A stretch of 64,000 nt of DNA from Blastomonas fulva (GTDB lineage: Bacteria > Pseudomonadota > Alphaproteobacteria > Sphingomonadales > Sphingomonadaceae): the NCBI RefSeq assembly GCF_003431825.1, contig NZ_CP020083.1, positions 2,456,501 to 2,520,500 on the forward strand, in the 5' to 3' direction. The notes below the pieces were generated by a model. It did no database searches. It worked only from the letters and a program-made list of their open reading frames with translations, and was not told the DNA's origin. Position 1 is the first letter of the stretch, and every line of letters begins with the position of its first letter. This document shows, piece by piece, positions 19,747 through 30,063 of the stretch. The position numbers and the translations under genes are program-made.

Positions 19747-20840
19747 AGAGGTGCTCCGGTTGCGCACAAGGCCGCGCGCATCACGTCATGGGTTATGCCG
19801 GCCTGCTGCCAGATTTCGCCAAAGGCAGCCTCGGCCTCGGCGCGGTTCGATGTCATGATGATCACCACGTCCAGATCGGGCAGGATGATATTGCGCAGCA
19901 CCACGCCGCCAATGAAGCCGCGCCGCTCGACAATGCGCACCGGCGTATCCCCGCAATCCTTCAACGGTACGCTGAACGACCATTGGCCGAGCGCGGCAAA
20001 GCCATATTCGGGCTTGCCGTCCCACATCTGCGCGCGCTCGGCTTCGGGGATCAGCTTGCCGGTCATCAGCGCGCGATCAAAGGCCAACAGGTCACGCGTC
20101 GTGCCATAGAGCGCGCCTGCGCCGCCGAAATTCTCGAGCCGGAACGCCGTTGTCTCGGGCTTGCCCTCGGCATATCCTGGCACCGTCGGTTCGGTTCGCG
20201 GGAACACGCCCACGCTGGCAAGGCCCAGAGGCTGTGCGATGCGTTCGGCGATCAGCGTGTCATAGGACTTGCCGCTGGTGGCCTCGATCACGGCGGCCAT
20301 CATGATGAAATCGCAGTCTCCGTACAAGAACTCGGACACCGGTTTGCGGTTGGTCGGCCCTTCGCACCACGTCCGCCCGGTTTCGGGGCTGCCGCGATCG
20401 ACCATGTAGAAGGTCGACCAGCCGTCCCTGCCGATCGGCCCCTCTTCGGTGCGCGGCAGGCCGGAAATGTGCTGCATCAGCATCCGCGAGGTGATGGTGC
20501 CTGCAAACGGAGCCTTGCTGTCGGGCAGGTATTTGAGGATCGGTGCGTCAAGGTCGAGCCTCTCGGCGGCCACCTCCTGCATCGCGAGTGTGGCGGTTAC
20601 CTGCTTGGATACGGAGGCCCAGCGCCAGGTCTGGCCCAATGAGTGCTCGGCCTTGGATGCCGGGTCGACAAGGCCGAATGCGCGCTCGAATACGATCGCG
20701 TCTCCGCGGGCGATCAGCACGGTGCCGGGGGCCGTGGTGGCATCGAGCGCGGCTGCCACGGCAGCCTCGTCAATGGCAGGCGGCGGTGCGCCAGCGCCCA
20801 GCAGCAGCGCTGCGAGCGGAGCGAACAGCCAGCGGATCAT
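19743..20840 (-). CDS. Serine hydrolase, class C beta-lactamase / penicillin-binding fold, secreted
   Basis: 365 residues with a signal peptide (WLFAPLAALLLGAG). The catalytic S-x-x-K is ASVSKQ (Ser76, Lys79). The second motif appears as LYGDCDF, where the usual YxN is altered to Y-G-D. GGAGALYGTTRDLLAFDRALM is typical of EstB/PBP-like hydrolases. Such enzymes act as esterases, D-aminopeptidases or peptidoglycan enzymes; I see no reason to call it a resistance enzyme. It is embedded between pyrE and pdxJ with ATGA overlaps on both sides, so it is co-translated with housekeeping genes. Confidence 0.85.
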   Translation of the reverse strand: MIRWLFAPLAALLLGAGAPPPAIDEAAVAAALDATTAPGTVLIARGDAIVFERAFGLVDPASKAEHSLGQTWRWASVSKQVTATLAMQEVAAERLDLDAPILKYLPDSKAPFAGTITSRMLMQHISGLPRTEEGPIGRDGWSTFYMVDRGSPETGRTWCEGPTNRKPVSEFLYGDCDFIMMAAVIEATSGKSYDTLIAERIAQPLGLASVGVFPRTEPTVPGYAEGKPETTAFRLENFGGAGALYGTTRDLLAFDRALMTGKLIPEAERAQMWDGKPEYGFAALGQWSFSVPLKDCGDTPVRIVERRGFIGGVVLRNIILPDLDVVIIMTSNRAEAEAAFGEIWQQAGITHDVMRAALCATGAPL

Positions 20841-21430
20841 GCCGCTTCTGGTTCCTTGCGGCTTCCCGGTTTGACGCCGGGAGTCGCGGCGAGCTCAGGG
20901 GGCAGGGCGTCTTCGGCGAAAGTCGGGAAGTTGAGCGAGATCAGCGGGAAGAACGGAACGCCCAGCGACACCTCGCCAGCGGTGCGGTCGACCAGCGCGC
21001 CGGCAGCTATCACATTGCCGCCCGCTGCGTTCACCGCTGCGATCGCTTCGCGCGAAGACAGTCCTGTGGTGACGACATCTTCCATCAGCAGCACCTTCTG
21101 ACCCGGCTTGATCGCAAAGCCGCGACGCAGCTCGAAGGTGCCGGTGGGGCGCTCGACGAACATCGCCTCGACGCCCAGCGCGCGGCCCATCTCATGGCCG
21201 ATGATGAGGCCGCCCATCGCGGGCGAGATGACGAGGTCGATCTGGCTGCGGACATCGCGCGGCATGCGCGCGGCGAGCGCGCTGGCGAGGCGCGAGGCGC
21301 GCATCGGGTCCATCAGCACACGGGCGCATTGCAGATAATGCGCGCTGTGCAGCCCCGAGGAGAGGATGAAATGCCCTTCGAGCAGTGCCTGACTCGCCCG
21401 AAACTCAGCCAGAATTTCTTCGTCCTGCAT
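20837..21430 (-). CDS. pyrE: Orotate phosphoribosyltransferase PyrE
   Basis: 197 residues from ATG 21430. It makes orotidine-5'-phosphate from orotate and PRPP. The PRPP motif is VLLMEDVVTTGLSSREAI; SPAMGGLIIGHEMGRALG and FILSSGLHSAHYLQCARV match the alphaproteobacterial PyrE type. It is first gene of the minus-strand run pyrE - hydrolase - pdxJ - acpS - lepB, and is divergent from the cox operon. Confidence 0.96.
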   Translation of the reverse strand: MQDEEILAEFRASQALLEGHFILSSGLHSAHYLQCARVLMDPMRASRLASALAARMPRDVRSQIDLVISPAMGGLIIGHEMGRALGVEAMFVERPTGTFELRRGFAIKPGQKVLLMEDVVTTGLSSREAIAAVNAAGGNVIAAGALVDRTAGEVSLGVPFFPLISLNFPTFAEDALPPELAATPGVKPGSRKEPEAA

Positions 21431-21461
21431 TGTATTTAGCCTTTTACGTAGCGTCTTGGCA

Positions 21462-21476
21462 CCCCCCGGAGGGGGG
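21462..21476. repeat. Short GC hairpin upstream of pyrE
   Basis: CCCCCC-GGA-GGGGGG, a perfect 6-bp stem with a 3-base loop, 32 bases ahead of the pyrE start codon. It falls in the pyrE leader and could hinder or pace transcription. No leader ORF with T-tract is visible, so a UTP-sensing attenuator is not supported. Confidence 0.4.
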
Positions 21477-21627
21477 CTTGGGGATGGGTGCAAAAAATAT
21501 CCCTAGATTGGCTTGAGACTGGCGGCAAGCCTGCGTATAGGCACGATTAGCTATGACGCAAACACGGCAGTGATCCGGCACTACGGGACGTGGACGGATG
21601 CCCTGCCCATACAGGGACATTCTACGA

Positions 21628-22713
21628 ATGGCGTTCGCATCTTGGACGAAATCTATCGGTTTCGCAGCCCTTGTTCTCGTAACCGCGCCGCTGGCGTTGG
21701 CACAGACGCCGCCGGCTCCGCCGGTCGCTGCTCCCGCCCCCAGCACGCAGGTTGCACCTGAAGCCGCAGCGCCTGCCGCTGCTGCTCCCGCCGCCACCGC
21801 CGAAGCCGCTCCGGCAGATGCCGCTGCTGCAGGCGCGCTCGATTCGAGCTACACCCCGATGGCGCCGACCCCGGGCAAGGGCATGCCGGTCGACAAGGGC
21901 ATCGACTTCCAGGACCAGTATTCCGAGCTTGGTGAATATGCCTATTGGCTCGACACCATCGTCCTGCTGCCTATCATCGTGGCGATCTCGCTGCTGGTGC
22001 TCGGCCTGCTGATGTGGATCGTCATCCGCTATCGCGCCGCCGCCAACCCGGTCGCATCGCGCGTCACGCACAATACCACCATCGAAGTTATCTGGACTTT
22101 GGTTCCGGTGCTGATCCTGGTGGGTGTTGCGGTCCCGTCGATCGACCTGCTCGCCAAGCAGTACAAGCCTGCGCCGGCTTCGGCCGTGACCGTCAAGGTG
22201 ACCGGCTATCAGTGGTACTGGGGCTACAGCTATCCCGACAACGGCGATTTTGAGGTCGTCTCGAACATGCTGACCGAAGAGGCCGCCATCAAGAGTGGCG
22301 AACCATACCAGCTGGCCGTCGACAACCGCATGGTCGTCCCCGCCGGTGAGCCGATCCGCATCATCACCACCGCTTCGGACGTGATCCACAGCTTCTCGGT
22401 GCCTTCGCTCTGGTTCAAGATGGACGCCGTCCCGGGCCGTTCGAACGAGAAGATGCTCGTGATCAAGGAACCCGGCGTCTATTACGGCCAGTGCTCCGAA
22501 CTGTGTGGCGCACGCCACGGCTTCATGCCGATCGCGGTTGAGGCGCTGCCTCGCGCCAAGTTCGACGCTTGGGTCCGCTCGCAGGGCGGCACCGTCAAGG
22601 GCGATGAAGTCGCCGCCGCCGCAACTCCCGCCGCTGCACCTGCAGCCGCCACCACCACTCCCGCAGCAGAAGGCGCAGGCACAGCCGCCGCCGCTCCTGC
22701 AGCCGCTCAGTAA
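21628..22713 (+). CDS. ctaC: Cytochrome c oxidase subunit II
   Basis: 361 residues from ATG 21628 (an in-frame ATG at 21598 adds ten residues before the signal peptide). Subunit II takes electrons from cytochrome c through its periplasmic CuA centre. Signal peptide MAFASWTKSIGFAALVLV..LALAQ, an Ala/Pro-rich spacer, two TM helices (about 110-190), then the cupredoxin domain. CuA ligands: His254 in HSFSVPS, and C289SELCGARHGFM (Cys289, Cys293, His297, Met300). The C-terminal 45 residues are an Ala/Thr/Pro-rich tail of unclear role. First gene of the cox operon. Confidence 0.96.
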   Translation: MAFASWTKSIGFAALVLVTAPLALAQTPPAPPVAAPAPSTQVAPEAAAPAAAAPAATAEAAPADAAAAGALDSSYTPMAPTPGKGMPVDKGIDFQDQYSELGEYAYWLDTIVLLPIIVAISLLVLGLLMWIVIRYRAAANPVASRVTHNTTIEVIWTLVPVLILVGVAVPSIDLLAKQYKPAPASAVTVKVTGYQWYWGYSYPDNGDFEVVSNMLTEEAAIKSGEPYQLAVDNRMVVPAGEPIRIITTASDVIHSFSVPSLWFKMDAVPGRSNEKMLVIKEPGVYYGQCSELCGARHGFMPIAVEALPRAKFDAWVRSQGGTVKGDEVAAAATPAAAPAAATTTPAAEGAGTAAAAPAAAQ

Positions 22714-24396
<1,683 letters not shown>

Positions 24397-24421
24397 GGCA
24401 GGCAGAGTTCGGGCAGATTGA

Positions 24422-24453
24422 CGGGCCGACACGGATGTTTCCAGGTCGGCCCG
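24422..24453 (+). terminator. Hairpin between ctaD and ctaB (first)
   Basis: CGGGCCGAC pairs perfectly with GTCGGCCCG around a 14-base loop. It lies 25 bases after the ctaD stop and directly ahead of a second hairpin. It could attenuate read-through or protect the ctaC-ctaD message from 3' decay. Confidence 0.5.
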
Positions 24454-24456
24454 CAG

Positions 24457-24477
24457 CCCCTCCCCGAAAGGGAGGGG
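24457..24477 (+). terminator. Hairpin between ctaD and ctaB (second), family B type
   Basis: CCCCTCCC pairs with GGGAGGGG around CGAAA and is followed by TTT. The stem is the family B repeat core also present at 46081-46190. With only three T after the stem it may be a partial terminator that lowers ctaB expression relative to ctaCD. Confidence 0.55.
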
Positions 24478-24492
24478 TTTGCCATATGGGTA

Positions 24493-25458
24493 ATGAGTGA
24501 CATGACCGAAGCCGTTCAGCAGTTGGATCGTCAGGCAGGCGCCGTTCCGGCCCCGCATGGCGCGCTCATGCCCGCACACTGGCGGGACTTCTGGGCGTTG
24601 ACCAAACCCGGCGTGATCCGCCTGGTGGTGTTTACCGGCCTGTGCGGGCTTCTGGTTGCGCCCGGGACCATTCACCCGGTCATCGGCTTCGTTGCGATCC
24701 TGTGCATCGCGATGGGCGCGGGCGGTGCCGCAGCGCTCAACCAGTATCACGAATCCGATCTCGACGCGCTGATGAAGCGCACCGCCAACCGCCCGATCCC
24801 CGCAGGCCGCATGGACCGCGAGGCCGCGCTGCAGTTCGGCCTGGCGCTGTCGGGCTTTTCGGTGGTGATCATGGGGCTGGCGGTCAACTGGCTGTCGGCT
24901 GCGATCCTGGCCTTCTCGATCTTCTATTACGCCGTGATCTACACGGTCTGGCTCAAGCCCAATACGCCGCAGAACATCGTCATCGGTGGCGGGGCTGGGG
25001 CGTTCCCGCCGGTGATCGGCTGGGCTGCGGTGACCGGTGATGTCACCATGCTGCCGATCCTGCTGTTCTCGATCATCTTCTTCTGGACCCCGCCGCACTT
25101 CTGGGCGCTCGCACTGTTCGTGAAGATGGATTATGCGCGCGTCGGCATTCCCATGATGCCCAACGTCGCGGGCGAGAAATCCACGCGCCGTCAGGTGTTC
25201 GGTTATTCGCTGGTGCTGCTCGCGACCGCCATGGCGCCGTTTGCGCTCGGCCTTGCTGGCTGGACCTATGGCGCAAGTGCGCTGGTGCTCTCGGGCGTGT
25301 TCGTGCTGCTGGCCGCACGCGTCGGCTTCCGCGTCGCGGGCGAGGGCGATGCGCTCAAGCCCGAAAAGCAGCTGTTTGCCTATTCGATCCTGTATCTGTT
25401 CATGATCTTCACCGCGCTGGTCATCGACCGGGCGGTGCTGCCGGCCATCGCGGCATGA
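24493..25458 (+). CDS. ctaB: Protoheme IX farnesyltransferase (heme O synthase)
   Basis: 321 residues from ATG 24493; ATG 24502 is an alternative. It adds the farnesyl group to heme b, giving heme O for the oxidase. UbiA-type prenyltransferase with about nine TM helices. First Asp-rich motif is [21 protein letters not shown]; the second region is [36 protein letters not shown] is typical of CtaB. The stop overlaps the following small ORF (ATGA). Two hairpins separate it from ctaD. Confidence 0.96.
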   Translation: MSDMTEAVQQLDRQAGAVPAPHGALMPAHWRDFWALTKPGVIRLVVFTGLCGLLVAPGTIHPVIGFVAILCIAMGAGGAAALNQYHESDLDALMKRTANRPIPAGRMDREAALQFGLALSGFSVVIMGLAVNWLSAAILAFSIFYYAVIYTVWLKPNTPQNIVIGGGAGAFPPVIGWAAVTGDVTMLPILLFSIIFFWTPPHFWALALFVKMDYARVGIPMMPNVAGEKSTRRQVFGYSLVLLATAMAPFALGLAGWTYGASALVLSGVFVLLAARVGFRVAGEGDALKPEKQLFAYSILYLFMIFTALVIDRAVLPAIAA

Positions 25459-25628
25459 CCGAACAGCCCACATCGACCACGCAGGCGCCCGATTTCAACG
25501 ATCCGGAGGTCCTCGCCCAGTTGCGCGCGCGTCAGCGCAGCCGCGCGCTGTTCATGGCCGCGATTCTCATCGCCTTGTGCGTGATGTTCTATGTCATCAC
25601 CATCGTGAAGATCGGGGTGTGGGGATGA
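25455..25628 (+). CDS. Small single-TM protein of the cox operon (CoxF-like)
   Basis: 57 residues; too short for many gene callers. It starts inside the ctaB stop (ATGA) and its own stop overlaps the ctaG start (ATGA), so all three are translationally coupled. The N-terminal half is polar ([19 protein letters not shown]), and residues about 34-52 form one membrane helix ([20 protein letters not shown]). A similar short ORF between ctaB and ctaG is found in other alphaproteobacterial cox operons. Function is unknown; position suggests a part in oxidase assembly. Confidence 0.85.
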   Translation: MTEQPTSTTQAPDFNDPEVLAQLRARQRSRALFMAAILIALCVMFYVITIVKIGVWG

Positions 25629-26200
25629 ACGCCGCGACGCTTTCTCCCGATGTTTCGCGCCGCAACCGCAAGGCTGCTCTCCTCGCTTTGTGCTTTGCGG
25701 GCGGAATGCTCGGCATGGGCTATGCCGCGGTGCCGCTGTACCGCATCTTCTGCGAGGCAACCGGCTTTGGCGGAACCACGATGAAGGTCAGCGAAGAGAC
25801 CGCTTCGGCAATCGCGGTGACGGACAAGCAGATCGTGGTGCGGTTCGATTCGAACGTGTCCTCGGCGCTGCCGTGGCGCTTCAAGCCGGAAAACCCGACC
25901 GAGAAGATTACCATCGGTGCGCGCGACATGGCCGCGTTCGTGGCGGAGAATCTTTCGAGCAAGCCGGTGACCGGAACCGCGACGTTCAACGTCACGCCCG
26001 TGCAGGCCGGTCGCTATTTCGCCAAGGTCCAGTGCTTCTGCTTCACCGAGCAGACGCTGCAGCCGGGCGAGAAGGTGCGGATGCCGGTGATCTATTATGT
26101 GGACCCGGCGATCCTCACCGATCCGGACACCAAGGATATCGAAGAGATAACCCTCAGCTATACCTTTTACCCGCTGGACCAGGCGAAAAAGGGCAGTTAA
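25625..26200 (+). CDS. ctaG: Cytochrome c oxidase assembly protein CtaG (Cox11)
   Basis: 191 residues from ATG 25625. Cox11 delivers copper to CuB of subunit I. One N-terminal TM (about 14-33, LLALCFAGGMLGMGYAAVPL) is followed by YRIFCEATGFGGTT and a periplasmic immunoglobulin-like domain. The copper-binding motif KVQCFCFTEQTL is intact (CFCF), as is the MPVIYYVDP segment. Overlaps the small ORF upstream; ctaE follows after 44 bases. Confidence 0.96.
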   Translation: MNAATLSPDVSRRNRKAALLALCFAGGMLGMGYAAVPLYRIFCEATGFGGTTMKVSEETASAIAVTDKQIVVRFDSNVSSALPWRFKPENPTEKITIGARDMAAFVAENLSSKPVTGTATFNVTPVQAGRYFAKVQCFCFTEQTLQPGEKVRMPVIYYVDPAILTDPDTKDIEEITLSYTFYPLDQAKKGS

Positions 26201-26244
26201 GGGCTTAGTTTGAAGACGCTTTAGGGACGACAGGGACCAGACCG

Positions 26245-27060
26245 ATGGCCGGAACAAAGAACCACGATTATCATATTTTGCCGCCCAGCATCATTCCGTT
26301 CGCGGGATCGATGTCGGCGCTGCTCATGGCCGTAGGCGCGATCCTGTGGATGCACAGTGTCGATCCCTCGGGCATAGTTTTCTACGCCGGTGTCGCTGCC
26401 GTGGCAGCTACCTTCTATTTCTGGTGGGCGCAGGTCATCAAGGAAGCGCATGCGGGTGATCACACCCCGGTGGTGCAGTTGCACCTGCGCTACGGGATGA
26501 TCCTGTTCATCGCTTCGGAAGTCATGTTCTTCGTCGGCTGGTTCTGGGCATGGTTCGATTTCTCGCTGTTCCCGTCCACCGCAGACGTGATCGGCGGAAC
26601 CTGGCCGCCCAAGGGTGTCGAAGTGCTCAACGCCTTCGAACTGCCGCTGCTCAACACGCTGATCCTGCTGTGCTCGGGCACCACCGTCACCTGGGCGCAC
26701 CACTCGCTGATCAACGGCGACCGCGATGGCCTGATCAAGGGCCTGTGGCTCACGATCATCCTGGGCATCGTGTTCAGCTGCGTGCAGGCCTATGAATATT
26801 CGGTCGCGCCGTTCCCGTTCAAGGACCTGAACTATGGTTCGGCCTTCTATATGGCGACCGGTTTCCACGGCTTCCACGTGCTGGTTGGCACGATCTTCCT
26901 GATCGTCTGCCTGGTGCGCGCCTATAAGGGCCACTTCACCCCCAAGCAGCATTTCGGCTTCGAAGCCGCTGCATGGTATTGGCACTTTGTCGACGTGGTG
27001 TGGCTGTTCCTCTTCCTCGTCATCTATGTCTGGGGTGGCTGGGGTGCGGTGACGCATTGA
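26245..27060 (+). CDS. ctaE: Cytochrome c oxidase subunit III
   Basis: 271 residues with seven TM helices. The start MAGTKNHDYHILPPSIIPF matches alphaproteobacterial CoxC. Family marks: FYFWWAQVIKEAHAGDHTPVV, MILFIASEVMFFVGWFWAWF (lipid-binding cleft Glu), TVTWAHHSLING, FYMATGFHGFHVLVGTIFL and the closing WHFVDVVWLFLF. Subunit III stabilises the catalytic core and proton uptake. Length is normal. Confidence 0.97.
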   Translation: MAGTKNHDYHILPPSIIPFAGSMSALLMAVGAILWMHSVDPSGIVFYAGVAAVAATFYFWWAQVIKEAHAGDHTPVVQLHLRYGMILFIASEVMFFVGWFWAWFDFSLFPSTADVIGGTWPPKGVEVLNAFELPLLNTLILLCSGTTVTWAHHSLINGDRDGLIKGLWLTIILGIVFSCVQAYEYSVAPFPFKDLNYGSAFYMATGFHGFHVLVGTIFLIVCLVRAYKGHFTPKQHFGFEAAAWYWHFVDVVWLFLFLVIYVWGGWGAVTH

Positions 27061-27089
27061 TATCCAGCCGATGAACCGGCGCGGTCATC

Positions 27090-27488
27090 ATGGATGATCC
27101 GCAAATCCAAAAAGGGCAGTCTGGTCTGGTCCAGGCTGCCCTTTTCGGCGAATGCCCCGCGTGCGGATCGCGCACGCTGTTTGCCGGCTGGGTACGCTTT
27201 GCGACCCGCTGCCGCGCGTGCGGGCATGATTTTTCCAGCTACAATGTCGGCGATGGGCCTGCCGCGTTCCTGATCCTCGTGATCGGCGCGCTGGTGTGCG
27301 CCCTTGCGCTGGTGCTTCAGGTCAGGATCAGCCCGCCGTTCTGGGTGCACATCCTGCTCTGGGTGCCCATCACCAGCGCGCTGGTGCTGCTGTCGCTGAG
27401 GGTCTCCAAGGCGGCCATGCTGATCCACGAGGCTCGCGCCGAAGTGCGCGAAGGCAAGATCGCCGATGACACGAGGCTAGACCCATGA
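27090..27488 (+). CDS. DUF983 zinc-ribbon membrane protein
   Basis: 132 residues. A CPACGSRTLF..CRACGHDF zinc ribbon (about residues 23-46) is followed by NVGDGPAAFLI and two TM helices (about 57-76 and 84-102). DUF983 proteins sit beside subunit III and surf1 in most alphaproteobacterial cox operons; a role in oxidase assembly is assumed but not shown. Its stop overlaps the surf1 start (ATGA). Confidence 0.92.
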   Translation: MDDPQIQKGQSGLVQAALFGECPACGSRTLFAGWVRFATRCRACGHDFSSYNVGDGPAAFLILVIGALVCALALVLQVRISPPFWVHILLWVPITSALVLLSLRVSKAAMLIHEARAEVREGKIADDTRLDP

Positions 27489-28060
27489 AACGCCTGCCCC
27501 TGTTGCCGACCCTGGTGGTCGGTATCGCCATCGCGATCATGATCGGGCTGGGCGTTTGGCAGCTCCAGCGCATGGCGTGGAAGGATGCGCTGCTGAAGGA
27601 ATACGCCTCGGCGTCGGATCAGCCCGCGATCGCCTGGCCGGCAGTGCCCGATGCCGGGTCGTTGCCGCTGTATCGCAAATCGTCGGTCAACTGCCTCACC
27701 GTCACCGGCTGGCGGTCGTCCAGCGGCCGCAGCGGGCGAGGACAGGCGGGGTGGGTACATATCGCTTCGTGTTCGACCGGCGCGGAAGGCCCAGGCGCGC
27801 AGGTGGTGGCCGGGTGGTCGTCGCGGCCCGACGATCCGGTCTGGTCCGGCGGGCAGGTCGGCGGCATCATAGCACCCGACAGCACGCATCTGATCCGGCT
27901 GGTCGCGGCGCCTCCCGTGGCGGGGCTTAACGCCGTGCAGCCGCCCTCGCCGGAGGACATTCCGAACAATCATTGGGCCTATGCGATACAATGGTTTTTA
28001 TTCGCAGCGATCGCTGCCGTTATATACGGTGTGGCAGTCGCACGGCGGACGCGATCCTGA
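27485..28060 (+). CDS. SURF1 family cytochrome oxidase biogenesis protein, divergent
   Basis: 191 residues, shorter than the usual 230-250. Two TM helices bracket a periplasmic domain: LLPTLVVGIAIAIMIGLGVWQLQRM at the N-terminus and NNHWAYAIQWFLFAAIAAVIYG at the C-terminus; both carry the family signature. SURF1 helps insert heme a into subunit I. The central domain is divergent: I cannot find the typical PxxxxG..VLVNRGW stretch, and it instead reads WVHIASCSTG..VVAGWSSRPDDP. Position in the operon supports the call. Confidence 0.85.
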   Translation: MKRLPLLPTLVVGIAIAIMIGLGVWQLQRMAWKDALLKEYASASDQPAIAWPAVPDAGSLPLYRKSSVNCLTVTGWRSSSGRSGRGQAGWVHIASCSTGAEGPGAQVVAGWSSRPDDPVWSGGQVGGIIAPDSTHLIRLVAAPPVAGLNAVQPPSPEDIPNNHWAYAIQWFLFAAIAAVIYGVAVARRTRS

Positions 28061-28085
28061 TCGTCCGCATGACGCCTGAGGAGAG

Positions 28086-28592
28086 ATGATGCAGGGCGGA
28101 CATTATTACGGGTTTCACAGGGTCTCGCATTCCGACCTGCCGATGCTGGAGGCCTGGCTGGAAACGCCCGAGGTGCAGAAATGGTGGGGTGACCCGCGCC
28201 ATGAACTCGCGCTGATCGAGGAGGACATGGACAATCCCGACATGGTCCAGCTGATCGGGATGCTCGATGGCCGCCCGATCGCCTATATCCAGCATTTCGA
28301 GGTGCATGCCTGGCCGCAGAAGCATCTGCAGGATCTGCCGCAGGGTGCGCGGGCGGTCGATTGCTTCATCGGCATCCCCTCGCTGATCGGCAAGGGCCAT
28401 GGTGCCAAGCTGCTGGCGATGCTCGCCAAGCAGCTTGCCGCGCAAGGGGTTCGCGTGCTGTGCATCGATCCCGATCCGCACAACCAGCGCGCACGCAGCG
28501 CCTATATTCGTGCAGGCTTTGTCGAGCATGGCGAGATCGAGACGCCGGAGGGTCCCGCCGTGCTGATGTTCTACGAAAGCCCGGAAGACTGA
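28086..28592 (+). CDS. GNAT acetyltransferase, AAC(6')-like
   Basis: 168 residues; ATG 28086 and ATG 28089 are both possible, with GAGGAG just ahead. The pattern LPMLEAWLETPEVQKWWGDP, GIPSLIGKGHGAKLLAML (acetyl-CoA loop) and IDPDPHNQRARSAYIRAGF resembles the AAC(6')/siderophore N-acetyltransferase branch. It is a chromosomal gene in a core operon (between surf1 and thrC), so a resistance role should not be assumed. Substrate unknown. Confidence 0.82.
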   Translation: MMQGGHYYGFHRVSHSDLPMLEAWLETPEVQKWWGDPRHELALIEEDMDNPDMVQLIGMLDGRPIAYIQHFEVHAWPQKHLQDLPQGARAVDCFIGIPSLIGKGHGAKLLAMLAKQLAAQGVRVLCIDPDPHNQRARSAYIRAGFVEHGEIETPEGPAVLMFYESPED

Positions 28593-28638
28593 CGCGCAGG
28601 TTGCATGCGGCATGCAGGCCCGCTAACGGGTCCAACCC

Positions 28639-30054
28639 ATGGACTATATCAGCACCAGGGGGAAAGCAGCGGCGCTCGATTTCGAGGGCGTGACGCTGGC
28701 AGGTTTGGCAAGCGATGGCGGGTTGTATGTTCCGCGCAGCTGGCCGAAGTTCACGCAAGCCGAGATCGCGGCGATGGCGGGCCTGTCCTATGTCGATCTC
28801 GCGGTGAAGATCATGGCGCCGTATGTGGCGGGCAGCCTGACAGAGCACGAGCTGCAAGGGCTGTGCGAAGCGGCTTATGGGCGATTCTCGCACAAGGCGG
28901 TAACGCCGCTGGTGCAATTGGACCAGAGCAACTGGCTGCTCGAACTGTTCCACGGGCCGACGCTGGCATTCAAGGATGTCGCGCTGCAACTGCTCGGGCA
29001 TCTGTTCGAGCGCTTTCTGTCGAACCGCGACACCCATCTGACCATCGTCGGCGCGACCTCGGGCGATACCGGATCGGCGGCGATCGACGCGGTCGCGGGG
29101 CGCGAGAAGGTCGATATCTTCATGCTCCATCCCGATGGCCGCGTCTCCGACGTCCAGCGGCGGCAGATGACCACAGTGCTCGCCCCCAACGTCCACAACA
29201 TCGCGATCGACGGAAGCTTCGACGATGCTCAGGCGATGGTGAAGCGGATGTTCGGCGATCCGGATTTTGCAGGCAAGTTTACGCTGTCGGCGGTCAACTC
29301 GATCAACTGGGCGCGGCTGATGGCGCAGATCGTCTATTATTTCGCCGCCGCGCTGCAGCTGGGCGCACCGCACCGTCCGGTCGCGTTCTCGGTGCCCACG
29401 GGCAATTTCGGCGACGTGTTCGCAGGCTATGTCGCCAGGCAGATGGGACTTCCGATCGCGCGGCTGGTGGTCGCGACCAACGTCAACGACATCCTCCACC
29501 GCGCATTGAGCGCGGGTGATTACTCCGCCGGCAGCGTCACGCCGACCGCGGCGCCATCGATGGACATCCAGGTCAGCTCGAACTTCGAGCGGCTGCTGTT
29601 CGATCTGGAAGGCCGCGATGGCGCGTTGACTGCGGCGCGGATGCAGGGCTTCGAGGCGAGCAAGGCGATGCAGCTGACGCCCGCAATGCGCGAGGGGGCC
29701 AACGGCATCTTCGCCAGCGCGCGGATCGACCCGGAAGAGATGGGTATCGCGATGCGCCGGGCATGGGATGATGCGGGCCAGGTGCTCGATCCGCACACCG
29801 CGATCGGCCTTGGCGCGGCGCACCGGCTGCAGGATGAAGGCACGCTCGATCGCGCGATCCCGTGCGTCACGCTGGCCACCGCGCATCCCTCCAAGTTCCG
29901 CGATGCGGTCGAACGCGCCACGGGCCTGCGCCCGCGTCTGCCCACCCGGGTCGGCGACCTGTTCGAGCGCGCCGAGCGGTTCGACAAGCTGGCGGGCGAT
30001 TACCACACCGTGCGCGATTACATCGCCGCGCGCGCTGTCCCTGCCCGGGGCTGA
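28639..30054 (+). CDS. thrC: Threonine synthase
   Basis: 471 residues. PLP enzyme that turns O-phosphohomoserine into threonine. N-terminal signature MDYISTRGKAAALDFEGV; PLP-lysine in LAFKDVALQLLGHL; phosphate loop VGATSGDTGSAAIDAV; FSVPTGNFGDVFAGYVA. Length fits the long bacterial type. It closes the cox-surf1 stretch, an arrangement frequent in Sphingomonadales. ATG is preceded by few purines, so its ribosome-binding site is weak. Confidence 0.96.
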   Translation: MDYISTRGKAAALDFEGVTLAGLASDGGLYVPRSWPKFTQAEIAAMAGLSYVDLAVKIMAPYVAGSLTEHELQGLCEAAYGRFSHKAVTPLVQLDQSNWLLELFHGPTLAFKDVALQLLGHLFERFLSNRDTHLTIVGATSGDTGSAAIDAVAGREKVDIFMLHPDGRVSDVQRRQMTTVLAPNVHNIAIDGSFDDAQAMVKRMFGDPDFAGKFTLSAVNSINWARLMAQIVYYFAAALQLGAPHRPVAFSVPTGNFGDVFAGYVARQMGLPIARLVVATNVNDILHRALSAGDYSAGSVTPTAAPSMDIQVSSNFERLLFDLEGRDGALTAARMQGFEASKAMQLTPAMREGANGIFASARIDPEEMGIAMRRAWDDAGQVLDPHTAIGLGAAHRLQDEGTLDRAIPCVTLATAHPSKFRDAVERATGLRPRLPTRVGDLFERAERFDKLAGDYHTVRDYIAARAVPARG

Positions 30055-30063
30055 CGCTCAATT

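Noticed and set aside
28086..28592. Aminoglycoside resistance gene AAC(6')
   Set aside because: Only general GNAT resemblance; it sits in a core operon with no mobile element, so a resistance call is not supported.
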